Positions 54,775 to 64,000 of a DNA stretch of 64,000 nucleotides are shown here, in pieces (within the stretch, counting starts at the first letter, position 1; the number at the start of each line of letters is the position of its first letter). The notes beneath the pieces were generated by a model. It worked only from the letters and a program-made list of their open reading frames with translations, did no database searches and was not told the origin of the DNA. The stretch lies in contig JAKCPI010005528.1 of the NCBI GenBank assembly GCA_023213315.1, positions 1 to 64,000 on the forward strand, read 5' to 3'. A program made the translations under genes and the position numbers. The stretch comes from Euborellia annulipes. Its lineage: Eukaryota; Arthropoda; Insecta; Dermaptera; Anisolabididae.

Positions 54775-55934
54775 TTCGAGCCTAATTCAAATATGATACT
54801 TGATGTTACTTTAGGATCGCAATTTAATAAATGTATGAATTTGATGATTAGAATCGAAATATGATAGGCCAATTTTATTTAAAAAAAAAAAAGAATTTTA
54901 ATAATGACTCAAACACCAATTTTAAGCTAATAATAAAAAAATAAAATTTACTTTGCGATCCGAATATCTAATTCCTAAATAAAATATTCGTTTTTAGTAT
55001 CTCTTTATATAATTGAAATACTGATCAAATATAATTTTATATTTATTTATTATTCCTTTATATTATTTTATTTAATCAATCCAAAAAGTATTAATTAAAA
55101 TTTGTAAATAATTTAAAGTAATATTTGTTCAAAAAAAAAAAAATTAAATTTATAAAAATACTTTTTGTTTGATTAAAGAAATTATGCATTTAATAATATT
55201 TTTATTAATCCTACAGAGCTTCTGGGTGATCAGAATATAAATTAAATCGGTGATACAATCAATATCATAATCTTTTGGACAAGTATTTATATATACATAA
55301 AAAATTATTAAATTAATAATTTTATTATGAAATTTATTTTTTATATATTGATAGATTGATCATCTCGCCCTTCTCTTGCCCAAAACTTGTCTGATATTGA
55401 TAGTATTTTTGCTTTTGAAAGAAATAAAAAAATAAATATCTTTGTCATATAAATGAAAATCTTTCACTTAAATGAAAACCTTTCACTGTTCTCAGGCAGT
55501 ATTTGAATTTGAGGTGTCTTTTTTTTATAATAATATATATTCGCTCATGGACAAGTAAATCGTAAGAAGGAAAAACATTTTTTTTACAAGAGTGTGATAA
55601 TTTTGAAAGAACTAGATCAAATGATTACTTCTAACTTTTTTTTAATTAAATTCCAATTCCTGTATTAAACTCAAAGAGACCCCCGGATGGAGTTTAATAG
55701 ATAATTAGAACTAACTAGATAACAAAAATTCCCACTAAAATCCGACCTCTGAGGATTTAATTGTCCATGAGCGATATATATTATATTAATATATCATTGT
55801 AAAATTTATTCTTTGTAAATTAATAATTTATATTCGTTGTTTTGAACATTGAGTCAAACGACAAATACCATACACCAACCAGAACGGTAAAGAACTCAAT
55901 TTTTTCGTGGGCCTTTGATGGAAAATTCTATCTA

Positions 55935-56455
55935 ATCGTTATTATTATGGGAGTTTTTAATTTTAGACCACAATTTATTTGTATTAATTATTTATTAAAA
56001 ATATAAATACTGTACAACGTTTCGACTGCTTATTCTGCAGTCGTTTTAAAGTACTGTGCACTTGCTCGGTCTCAAGCGAACTAACCTCTAAGATTTTATA
56101 AACAACGGCGTCAGCCCCATCTACAGACATTCTTAGGAGGTTAAAAGTTTGTGTCTAACTTCATAGGAATGACTGTAGATGGCGCTGGCGCCGTTGTTTA
56201 TAAGTCATTCCTATGAAGTTAGACACAAACTTTTAACCTTCTAAGAATGACTGTAGATGGCGCTGACGTCGTATATAAAATGCACGTAACGGCCCCTTAG
56301 AGGTTAGTTCATTTGAGTCGGAGCAAGTGTACAGTACTTCGTCTGCAGAATAAGCAGTCTAAACGTTGTACACTATTTATATAATAAATAATTAAATAAA
56401 CAAAATGTGGTGTATAATTAAAAACTCCCATAATAATAATAATACAAGCCACAAA
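55935..56455. mobile_element. Foldback with decayed hammerheads and an inner inverted repeat
   Basis: Outer arms TTATTATTATGGGAGTTTTT and inverse. Hammerhead remnants at 56010-56058 (minus) and 56328-56374 (plus) keep the stem II GACUGC/GCAGUC and ACGUU but have lost CUGANGA. The centre holds a second inverted repeat (TGTGTCTAACTTCATAGGAA and inverse; GACTGTAGATGGCGCT). Confidence 0.7.
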
Positions 56456-56949
56456 AGCTTTAATAAACACATTCTATCTAATCGCTGTTGTGTGGGCGGT
56501 TTTTGGAAAACATCTCAGCCTATGTGATTGCAGGTTCACTTTTCGGTTCTACAAAATTAATTTCCTTTCTCGGTTCTGTTTGGTATTCAGTTTATGTTTT
56601 GTTTGCCATTCGGTGCAATGTTCTGTACGAAACTATTTCAAATTAGTATAAATCATAGAATCAAGGTGATGATTGTTCAACAAAGAAAAGAAGTTAAATT
56701 TTTGGCCATTGTTTCGCGCGGCCGAAAAATTGACAAAAACCAATATTGATATCTTTGTGGTCTATAAGTAAATGTAATAATATTTTAAAATATTATTATA
56801 CTCAAAGAAAGATTTTTTTAAAGTTGAAAAACATTAATTCAAGCCAATATATTGAGACGGTGCCAACACCCTCCAATCCAGACTTTATTTTTTAAGAGAG
56901 TTTCCATTTTTGATGAATGAGTGCGAGATGATTCAAGTCAAGGAGACCA

Positions 56950-57092
56950 AACACCCGTGGCTCAGAGAGAAGACATTAGCTTCTCGCTCCAGGGTCCCGG
57001 GTTCGCTTCCCTTCCTGTTTCATTTGAATTGACTACAAATCATTTGAAATAAATAGGGGTGGGGTCCAAATGCCGAAAGACCTTAAAAAAAG
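56950..57092 (+). mobile_element. SINE family B copy
   Basis: ACCCGTGGCTCAGAGAGAAG head, GGGTTCGCTTCCC B box, AAATCATTTGAAATAAATAG body, AAAGACCTTAAA tail. Closely similar to 5278 and 47010. Confidence 0.75.
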
Positions 57093-57142
57093 ACCAAACA
57101 TTTTAAGGTAGTTAAGAATGTTTGCTCTCCTGGACATGAACT

Positions 57143-57502
57143 CAATGGCGTAACTAGAAATTTTTTTTTTTTTTGGGGGGGTGATGGGAATACTGCGGGG
57201 TTTGGGGGGTAAGACGGGAACAGGAGGGGTCCGGGCGTCCTTCCCTAAATTTTAGGCCTATATATCTAGAAGAATTTTTAAGACCACCTAAACAATCCTT
57301 AAATATTTTAGAGTTATGCTAAAACTCTAGATATGTACAATTAATTTAATGTGACATTTATTACCAAATTTATGTAGTTAGATCGTCTTCTTCTTGAGCA
57401 GTTTCATTTTTATTCTTTTCACTTGTAGGATTTCGTATCTAAGAGGGGAGGGGATTATGAGACTTCAGACCCCCCCCCCCCCCCCCCTTAGATACGTCAC
57501 TG
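57143..57502. mobile_element. hAT-type non-autonomous element
   Basis: Ends CAATGGCGTAACTAGA and, reversed, CAGTGACGTATCTAAG, flanked by CATGAACT (57135-57142) and CTTGAACT (57503-57510). This is an 8-bp target duplication with one mismatch. G run at 57174, C run at 57472-57487. Confidence 0.7.
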
Positions 57503-58944
57503 CTTGAACTTTAAATAATCATCTCGCACTCTTTTATCTAATACGCAATAATTATGCTTTGACTTATTAATTTCCTATAATTGGTGCGAATGCTGGCTTG
57601 AAAAAGAAATTCGATCAGAGTCAATTAACGTGTGGGGCATGTCTCCCACTAATCAACTCGGATTTGACTGTCATATTTTTTTCTTCCAATTTCTTTCAAA
57701 GGAAGGTTTTAGACTGAATATTCCCCATTCTATATATATAATTTTTTCTTCGTCTTGATTAAAAGGATGTTTTTCACCATTTATTTATTTACCAAAATAT
57801 ATAAATAACTTTCATTAACTTTTCAAAAAAAAAAAAAAAAAATCTTTCATGTTATTGCAAAAACAAAACTCGCATTGTATGTAATATTTACATCTCTCGT
57901 TGTTTCATAAACAGCATACAAATAGATTATTCAGCATTCTATAAAATAATAATGTCAAAGAAACATTGTTTACATTTCCATTTAGATTTCTGACTGACAT
58001 GTATTTATGGAAAACAAAACGTCTGGTCACCCTTAAAATACTTAATTTTCATTCATATCAAGAAATTATCATTCCTTTTATACAAATTGAAAAAATTTCA
58101 CTTTCTAAATAAAAAAGATTTTACTCCATTCAATTGTTATAAATTACTTTAAAATTTTTTTTTGATCTCATTCAATTAAACAAAAAATATTTATATATAT
58201 AAACTTTTTCTGAAATTTTATTTTATATATATACAGAATATATAAAAATTTAGTTCTTTCCTGCTATGTGCCTCACTTTTAAAAGAATGGTCTAATTATT
58301 TATATGATTATGTATGTATGTAATTAAAATACTGCCTTAAAGTAAGTTTTTTTTGGAAATATATCAAATTTACGTGTAATTTTTGTAAATTATATGTACA
58401 TATATGATTATATATTTTCTTTATTTGTTCATTAAAGATGAAAAATGTGTACATTTAAGGGAAAATTTTTGATGGCAAATTAAATAATTAGTATTTTATA
58501 TGGATATTGAAGATGTTTTTCTAATATCTATCCTTTTTAATAATTCATTTTAAGATTAAGAAAGCCAAAGCGGTTGAGAAGAGATGAGTTCAATAAAAAA
58601 ATATTTAATAAAATAAAAGATACTCTGGACTTTGAGGACTTCAAGTCCTATGATTTATCTACAACAGGGCCATAGACAAGATTTTTTCTTAAGGGGTGGG
58701 GGGTTTCTAGCTTCTTATCTCCCCACCCTTCTTGCTACGACCTTGGTTCCCGGGTTGAAAGGGTTTTATTAAAATAAATTATTGAACACTCGTGACCACG
58801 AAATTAGCCATCATCATGAGAGGGTTTTAAAGGGTCTCGGCGGCCGCAATTCCGAGCGAAAGACCCCGCAAAAAAATGGAAAAAATTATTTTATGCCGCT
58901 TGTTTCAACAAATAAATGAACTTTTTCTTACTAGCCCTCTAGGT

Positions 58945-59189
58945 CAGTGGTTCCCAACCGGTGTGCCGCGAGATATTTAAGAAAAAAATAAATAAAGAGG
59001 CTAAAAAAAATAAAGTAAAAATTGTTGCCAGGCTGGCAAAAATTTAGTTTCCCTAAAAAAAAAATTTCCCGGAGGGCGGAAAAAATTTCGTTTTGCTAGG
59101 AGAAAAAAAAGGAAGGGTGCCCCTAGTGTGTAATGTTATTCCCCGGCACATTTGGGGTGCCGTAGACTTCAAAAGGTTGGGAAACACTG
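58945..59189. mobile_element. hAT-like inverted-repeat element (CAGTGGTTCCCAAC)
   Basis: CAGTGGTTCCCAACCGGTGT at the left and, reversed, CAGTGTTTCCCAACCTTTTG at the right, with GTGCCG in both subterminal parts. Non-coding A-rich interior. Confidence 0.65.
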
Positions 59190-59199
59190 TTCTAATAGT

Positions 59200-59502
59200 G
59201 TGGAGGTAGAGGACCTGCATCTTATGCTAGAGGTTAAATGTTCGCTTACTTATATAAATGAATAAAATTTTTCATCCTCTTCTTCTTTCCTGGCCTTATT
59301 CCCTCATTGCGGGGTCGGCGGAATGGTGTTTTGCGACCGGAAGGAATAGAACATAACAGGCCGGCCCGTCGCACGGTCTGACTCCTGTTGAAAATATAGA
59401 AGGAAGGGACAGACATGTAAAGAACAGAAGAACTGCCAGTCCCAGCTCGGGTAGCTCGTGGTCGCCAACCACGTACCCACAAGATGTGGGCCCCTGAGCA
59501 TA
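59200..59502 (+). repeat. tRNA-like head followed by dispersed repeat D, copy 3
   Basis: A tRNA-like segment at 59200-59255 (GGAGGTAGAGGACC, AAATGTTCGCTTAC) is followed by repeat D at 59277-59502 (ATTGCGGGGTCGGCGGAA, GCGACCGGAAGGAATAG, ACAAGATGTGGGCCCCTGAG). Confidence 0.65.
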
Positions 59503-60663
59503 ATAAATAAAATTTATAGCATAATTCATTTTAATCCTATCTTCTATGAAGTGAGAATGGATTATTAATTAATTAAGAAAAAATTAGTGGCTGTGTCTAA
59601 ATCAGGGATGGTAAAATTCTTTAAAAAGGATTAGCAATCCGATCCGATTTTGGTCTGAAAATCCATTCCTGACTTGGGATCCAGTATCTAATAAAATTTC
59701 GGAATTAAAATCTAGTTCTTCGGCCATTATTAGGAGATTGGATGAAAGATATATAAAAATAGGCATTTTTTTTAAATAATCAAAAGGATATAGGCCTATT
59801 TATTAAAAAGTAAGCGTTTAACGGATTGGCACAGGTATTCGTGTTAAAAAATTCTCAGACTCGCGAACAATTATGTTATAAGTTTTTAAATTAGTTCCAA
59901 TTATTATTATTATGATTATTTGTATTCAAAGAGATAAAAGTCTGATAAGAATAAATTTATATATAAATAAAATTTATAGCATAATTCATTTTAATCCTAT
60001 CTTCTATCTGGATTGCACTAGTTACTTCCAGTTGCATATTTTTGGGTATTGTATAATATTTCATTATTATTATTATTATTATAACCTTAACCCTGGGATT
60101 AATTGAATAATATATTAAAGATTAATTGAAAATTATGTTTTTTTTAGACTACATTATATAAAAATAAAAATATATTCTAGAATAATAAGTAAAATAATTT
60201 TGAATTCATCGGCTAACAATCAAAGAGATCCAACAAGAGAAAAATATTATCTACAAAAAATAAATTATATAATGATCTATTTATATAATTAAAGAAAAAA
60301 TAATTAATATCTTTTAATTGTTTTTTTGCAATATACTGTGGTGTATGTTTTCAAATTTTGTATTATAGATTTGAAAAATAAAATATTTAATAAGGATTAA
60401 CTAAAATGAAATTTCAAAGAATATTTAAAATTTAAATACTGTATATTCATTATTGTATTGTATATTCTTTTTTTTATTTTGAGTATGATGCTTGTTCAAT
60501 CTCAATGATTGTAAAAAATGATTGATGATTCTGTGAAAACCCTAACTATTTAAAATTTTATTTTATTAATTTAATAAGATAATGCTATTTTATATTAATT
60601 GGCTATTTTACATTTCTTGTCCTTTTTATTTCTAAGTAATTTTCGTCTTTTTTTGTTAACAAG
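59503..60663. other. AT-rich region upstream of the unassigned exon
   Basis: A direct repeat of about 45 bp (ATAAAATTTATAGCATAATT, then CATTTTAATCCTATCTTCTA) occurs at 59509-59550 and 59967-60007. Nothing else recognisable. Confidence 0.5.
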
Positions 60664-60878
60664 GTTAAATAGTGAAGTTATCGATTTTTTGTTCGAGCTC
60701 ACGCTGCCCGGCGAAAGCGAAAAGCAAAAGCAGACGAACACCACAAATCAAACGACAGACAAGGAATTCATTTGTCAACTAAGAAGAAGTCAACCGATTC
60801 ATTTATTCTATAAAACAATGGCTGTGAATACTTTTCTATTAGATTTTACTATTAATTCATCTTCCATTATTAATCCAG
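60664..60878 (+). CDS. Internal exon of an unrecognised gene
   Basis: 215 nt between a pyrimidine-rich acceptor (TCTTTTTTTGTTAACAAG) and a strong donor (CAG|GTAAGA). The open frame gives SEVIDFLFELTLPGESEKQK, a polar Gln/Thr/Asn stretch, then ICQLRRSQPIHLFYKTMA and LLDFTINSSSI. Codon use is less AT-biased than the flanks, especially around GCTCACGCTGCCCGGC. It does not match a family I know. Partner exons are not found within the window; the rest is probably to the right. It could also be a fragment of a transposon. Confidence 0.4.
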
Positions 60879-61317
60879 GTAAGATTTATTATCATCACAT
60901 TCTCCCCCTCTCTCTTTGTCTCATTCATTTTCTTATATTTCATTTAAGAAATAAAAATATATTTTTAATATATAATAATTGAATAAACTAAACTTTAATT
61001 TTATAACATGAAATACTAAAATTATTCAACATTTACTTGTCATTAAAAGATATAAAATATTTCAGGGTCAACTTATTCCATGATTAATTTATTTTTTTGT
61101 TTTAATCAACATTACAAAAAAATAAATTATATTCTCATGAGTAGATTAGAAAAAAAAACCCTCTGAAATATGAGACAAAGTAACCCAAATATTTATTCAA
61201 ATTAAATCAAAATTTATTCGCCAACATTAGAACTATCCCTATTTCCTCATTAATAATTTTATTTAAAAATGACTAAGAATTTTTTTTTAAACACTCACTC
61301 TTTTTTCCCATTCACCC
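60879..61317. other. AT-rich sequence, no feature seen
   Basis: Possible intron of the unassigned gene. No repeat or exon recognised. Confidence 0.4.
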
Positions 61318-61530
61318 ATCCATACACACAATCTTTTAGGCAACTTAGGCCATATAGGACTTTTACGATAACCGTTATTATGAATATATATATATTGGGG
61401 TCCAGGCATTCTTATTTAAGCCATTTGGTATCAAATTGGCTTAAATAAAATCATCAGACTGTTTGGGATCCGAACCCTCGACCCTTGGTATACAAGGCAG
61501 GCGCGCTACCAATTACGCCAAGCCCGAGAA
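61318..61530 (-). mobile_element. SINE family A, full-length copy
   Basis: The minus strand starts CGGGCTTGGCGTAATTGGTA (A box) and contains GGGTTCGGATCCC (B box). The body matches 10592 (GCCTGGACCCCAATA, AACGGTTATCGTAAAAG). Confidence 0.8.
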
Positions 61531-61589
61531 CGTTGTGTATATTTATAATTAAAATAGTGGTTAAGAGATTTATATAAAAAAAAACACAG

Positions 61590-61768
61590 AAAACAGAATA
61601 CCTGGGGCTGTGTCAAAAAAGCATATAGCCTACTTTCCCCGAGACGGGAGGGCTTCTTGCGTAAGAATGAGTCTTATGCACAATAAATAGCTATTATTGT
61701 TGGAAATTGAAATTTCGTTATACTCTATGTGAGAGGATCGAGTCACACAGCCCCAGATTTTCTGTTTT
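61590..61768. mobile_element. Inverted-repeat element with CTGGGGCTGTGT ends
   Basis: AAAACAGAATACCTGGGGCT and, reversed, AAAACAGAAAATCTGGGGCT form terminal repeats of about 28 bp around a 120-bp interior. Confidence 0.7.
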
Positions 61769-61806
61769 ATTATATAAATCACAACAACTATTGTAATTAT
61801 AAATAT

Positions 61807-61951
61807 AAGCTTAACACAGATCCCAGGCTTAGTTAGATGGATTTTTGCAGTTTATAATAAGGAAAAACAAAAATTTCTCTTATTCTTTATTAAAATTTTT
61901 TGCTGCAAAAATCCATCTACCTAAACCTGGCATCTGTGTTAAGCTTAGATT
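61807..61951. mobile_element. Short palindromic element (TAAGCTTAACACAGATGCC arms)
   Basis: Arms of about 47 bp (AAGCTTAACACAGATCCCAG, TTAGTTAGATGGATTTTTGC) are inverted around about 50 bp of AT-rich loop. Confidence 0.7.
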
Positions 61952-62037
61952 GAATCCACTGGTTTGAGATCCTATGAAATTATAAATATAGATAAAAGCT
62001 TGTAAATTGTTTTGATCTTAATTGAATGTATATTTTT

Positions 62038-62078
62038 AGCTCTGATGATGGTCCAAACTTAGGACCGAAACGTTAGCC
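62038..62078 (+). ncRNA. Candidate minimal hammerhead ribozyme, solo
   Basis: Stem I GCU/AGC (3 bp), CUGAUGA, perfect stem II GGUCC/GGACC (5 bp) with loop AAACUUA, GAAAC, GUU. No inverted partner is visible nearby, so it may be a solo or truncated Penelope-type terminus. Confidence 0.65.
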
Positions 62079-63071
62079 GTGGGTTGAAATTTGTATTTTC
62101 ATGCCATCCCTTTCGGTGGTTTCTGGCGTGCACAAAGCGCTCTTTCAAAGATCCTTCTTCAAATTCTTTTGCTGATCAACACAAAGTACACAAATATCAG
62201 ATTACCCCCACAGCCTGACTCTATGATGACACAGCAAAAGCCAAAAACTTATCAAATGAAAGCCACGCGTTCTATTCCATTCACTAAATCTTTTTGCTAG
62301 GCAAAGCCTTTTTCAGTAATTAAATCTTATCACATCCAAAGAGAAATTCCTTTATGCGATTTTAAAGGGAGAGAGGAATAGAAAATTGTCCTTAGAAAAA
62401 CTATAATATTATTTTTATCATTTTTATTGAATTCCTTGACGACATTAACTCACCTGACAGAAGAACATGAAAAACATTTCTCCTTTTTTTTAAGTGCATC
62501 AAGAATATCTTCTTTCTTATCTTGTTCTTTAAAAATAACACTTTCAATTATTCTTAACATATATAATTAATTTAATTATATTTATTAAAGAAAATGAATT
62601 TTAAAGATAATACAAATTTTCACTTGATTATTAAATTGTTACTAATATGATAACTTTAAACAGACTATTTAATATTTTATTTAATAATCTCTATCAAATA
62701 ATCCCGTAATTGCAATTGAAATTGATAAACTATTTCTCTCACTTAAAATGGTTTCAAGGGCATGTAAGGGGCTGAAAACTTCAAACAAATGTTTCGAAAA
62801 ATTTTTTTTTTTAAATAAAAATCAAATTTGAGTTTTATCGATGATTCAGACTCGCTCTCTCTTCTCTATTCTTCTTATCAAAAAGTTCCGACCTCGCATG
62901 GAAAGAATAATATATTTACCTAATTGGAAATTAAATATTATTAAGGCAAAAATTATCCATTTTTAGAAGTATTTTATATCTTAGATTAGGGAATTTAAAT
63001 GATAGGGGTCCCGCCTATCGACGTTGGGGGCTAATCGCCCATTTTCAGGGTATAAAACAAAGTTATGAGAC

Positions 63072-63925
63072 TAGTGAACTAATCCTTATTCCGGTTCCTC
63101 TTCTATGCTAGAGAGGATGTCCTTAGCTTGATGAGACACCCTCAGCACCGGCGTGTAGCCTGCTCCTTTCGAAAAATGCATCACTGAGAGGCAAGGGCGG
63201 ATCCAGAGGTGTTTCTCGGGGGGGGGGGGTAATCTGGTGTGATTCGTCGCACAGCACACTATTGTTTTTTAATTTCGGAAATTTAAAAGCGCATTCTGTA
63301 CTTGTTTGCCAGAATAAAATACTGCCCCAAAAAAAATTTTCCCAAAACCAATATTCGCCCCACCTTTTTTCCGACAAACCAAAAAAAAAATTATTTTTTA
63401 TAAAAAAAAATATATTTTTTTTTTTTTTAATTTTTTTCCCTCCTTTAAAAAATTTTATTTTTTTTTTTGAGTAAAAAAAAATTTCCTCTTTTTAATTTTT
63501 TTTTTTTTTTTCCGAAAAAAAAAAAAAAAAAATAAATACACATCAAATTTTTAAGTATTAATTTTAAAAATTTTACATTAAAAATAAATTTTTTTGCGAA
63601 AAAAAGGTATTTTTTCGAATCTCGGGGGGGGGGGGGGGTAATTACCCCTTTACTCCCCCCCCCCTTGTATCCGCCCTTGCTGAGAGGAGAGGGAACCTTC
63701 TTAACGTCCCTTCCACAGGATGGGATGTCACAGCAACTCCCTCCCCTCGTAGAGTTAGTTACCTGGGGGCTATTGAGGTGGGATCCAATATTCCAATCCA
63801 GTGCCTGCTTGAGGATTTGTTTGAATATTTTTTATTTAATGAAAAAATCCCGCACACTCAGGATTTGAATAGGGATCTTCTTTGTAGAAGCCGACAGCCT
63901 AGCCCGCTACACCAGCGGACCCCGC
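63072..63925 (-). mobile_element. SINE family C copy split by a hAT-type insertion
   Basis: The two halves (63072-63191 and 63680-63925) align in reverse to 2634-3010, including the tRNA-like head with B-box-like motif near 63865. The interruption falls at the sequence CTGAGAGG, present once in the uninterrupted copy near 2860. Confidence 0.8.
63192..63679. mobile_element. hAT-type non-autonomous element with exact 8-bp target duplication
   Basis: CTGAGAGG at 63184-63191 and 63680-63687 flanks terminal repeats CAAGGGCGGATCCAGAGG and, reversed, CAAGGGCGGATACAAGGG. G or C runs of 10-15 lie just inside both ends. The interior includes a copy of TCTGGTGTGATTCGTCGCAC (63234) and A/T homopolymers; no transposase. 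Confidence 0.85.
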
Positions 63926-64000
63926 CTAATGGAAGATAGAATAGTCTATATGGCGGTCGAAGGTTTTTTTTGTGCTAGTTGTATTCCAGGGGGGTATGTA

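Larger units (their letters stand above)
53352..58930. other. Long gene-free region after the palmitoyltransferase gene
   Basis: No exon with credible splice sites. It holds the TTAA-type nested element (53940-54774), a ribozyme foldback (55935-56455), SINE-B (56950-57092) and a hAT element (57143-57502). The remainder is AT-rich unique-looking sequence that may include the 3' UTR. Confidence 0.5.

Noticed and set aside
1..64000. CRISPR arrays, operons, phage or bacterial defence systems
   Set aside because: All coding evidence is spliced and animal-like; the repeats are transposons and not regularly spaced arrays.

Overview
The window is AT-rich, intron-rich animal DNA, most probably from an arthropod. 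A zinc-finger gene carries an N-terminal ZAD domain, which is typical of insects and their relatives. Introns of 50 bp to almost 10 kb are packed with tRNA-derived SINEs, hAT- and mariner-type DNA transposons and small inverted-repeat elements. I cannot name the species. Nothing looks bacterial, and there is no CRISPR array or operon.

Five protein genes can be followed exon by exon, with every splice phase adding up. (1) Plus strand, 2185-13697: a 670-residue ankyrin-repeat protein ending in a SOCS box, probably a substrate receptor of a Cullin-5 ubiquitin ligase. (2) Minus strand, 22076-17042: a 395-residue ZAD protein with five C2H2 fingers. (3) Plus strand, 23082-28552: the catalytic gamma subunit of phosphorylase kinase, 417 residues. 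(4) Minus strand, 32175-30037: TMEM242, 144 residues. (5) Plus strand, 33607-53351: a DHHC palmitoyltransferase of the ZDHHC9/14/18 (Drosophila app) group with two alternative C-termini. An unrecognised internal exon at 60664-60878 probably belongs to a sixth gene running off the right edge. Genes 2 and 3 diverge from a 1.0 kb spacer and genes 4 and 5 from a 1.4 kb spacer. Genes 1/2 and 3/4 converge. The genes are functionally unrelated housekeeping or regulatory genes.

The most striking content is not protein coding. Across the window there are about 15 intact or near-intact copies, plus many decayed ones, of a motif that reads as a minimal hammerhead ribozyme: stem I, CUGANGA, a 4-6 bp stem II, GAAAC, then GUH. 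The stem III bases collapse to a self-complementary ACGU. That design is known from Penelope-like retroelements, whose small hammerheads cleave as dimers. Here most copies occur as head-to-head inverted pairs inside foldback elements of about 0.15-0.9 kb, with no reverse transcriptase nearby. I regard these as the best candidate for an undescribed system in the window: non-autonomous, ribozyme-armed foldback elements.

Other notable points are a pair of 91-nt exons in the phosphorylase kinase gene that look mutually exclusive and rewrite the activation segment of the kinase; an internal splice donor in the palmitoyltransferase gene that swaps its C-terminus; a decayed duplicate of the last exon and 3' UTR of the ankyrin gene; and a hAT-type element whose 8-bp target duplication is confirmed by an unoccupied copy of the host SINE at the other end of the window.
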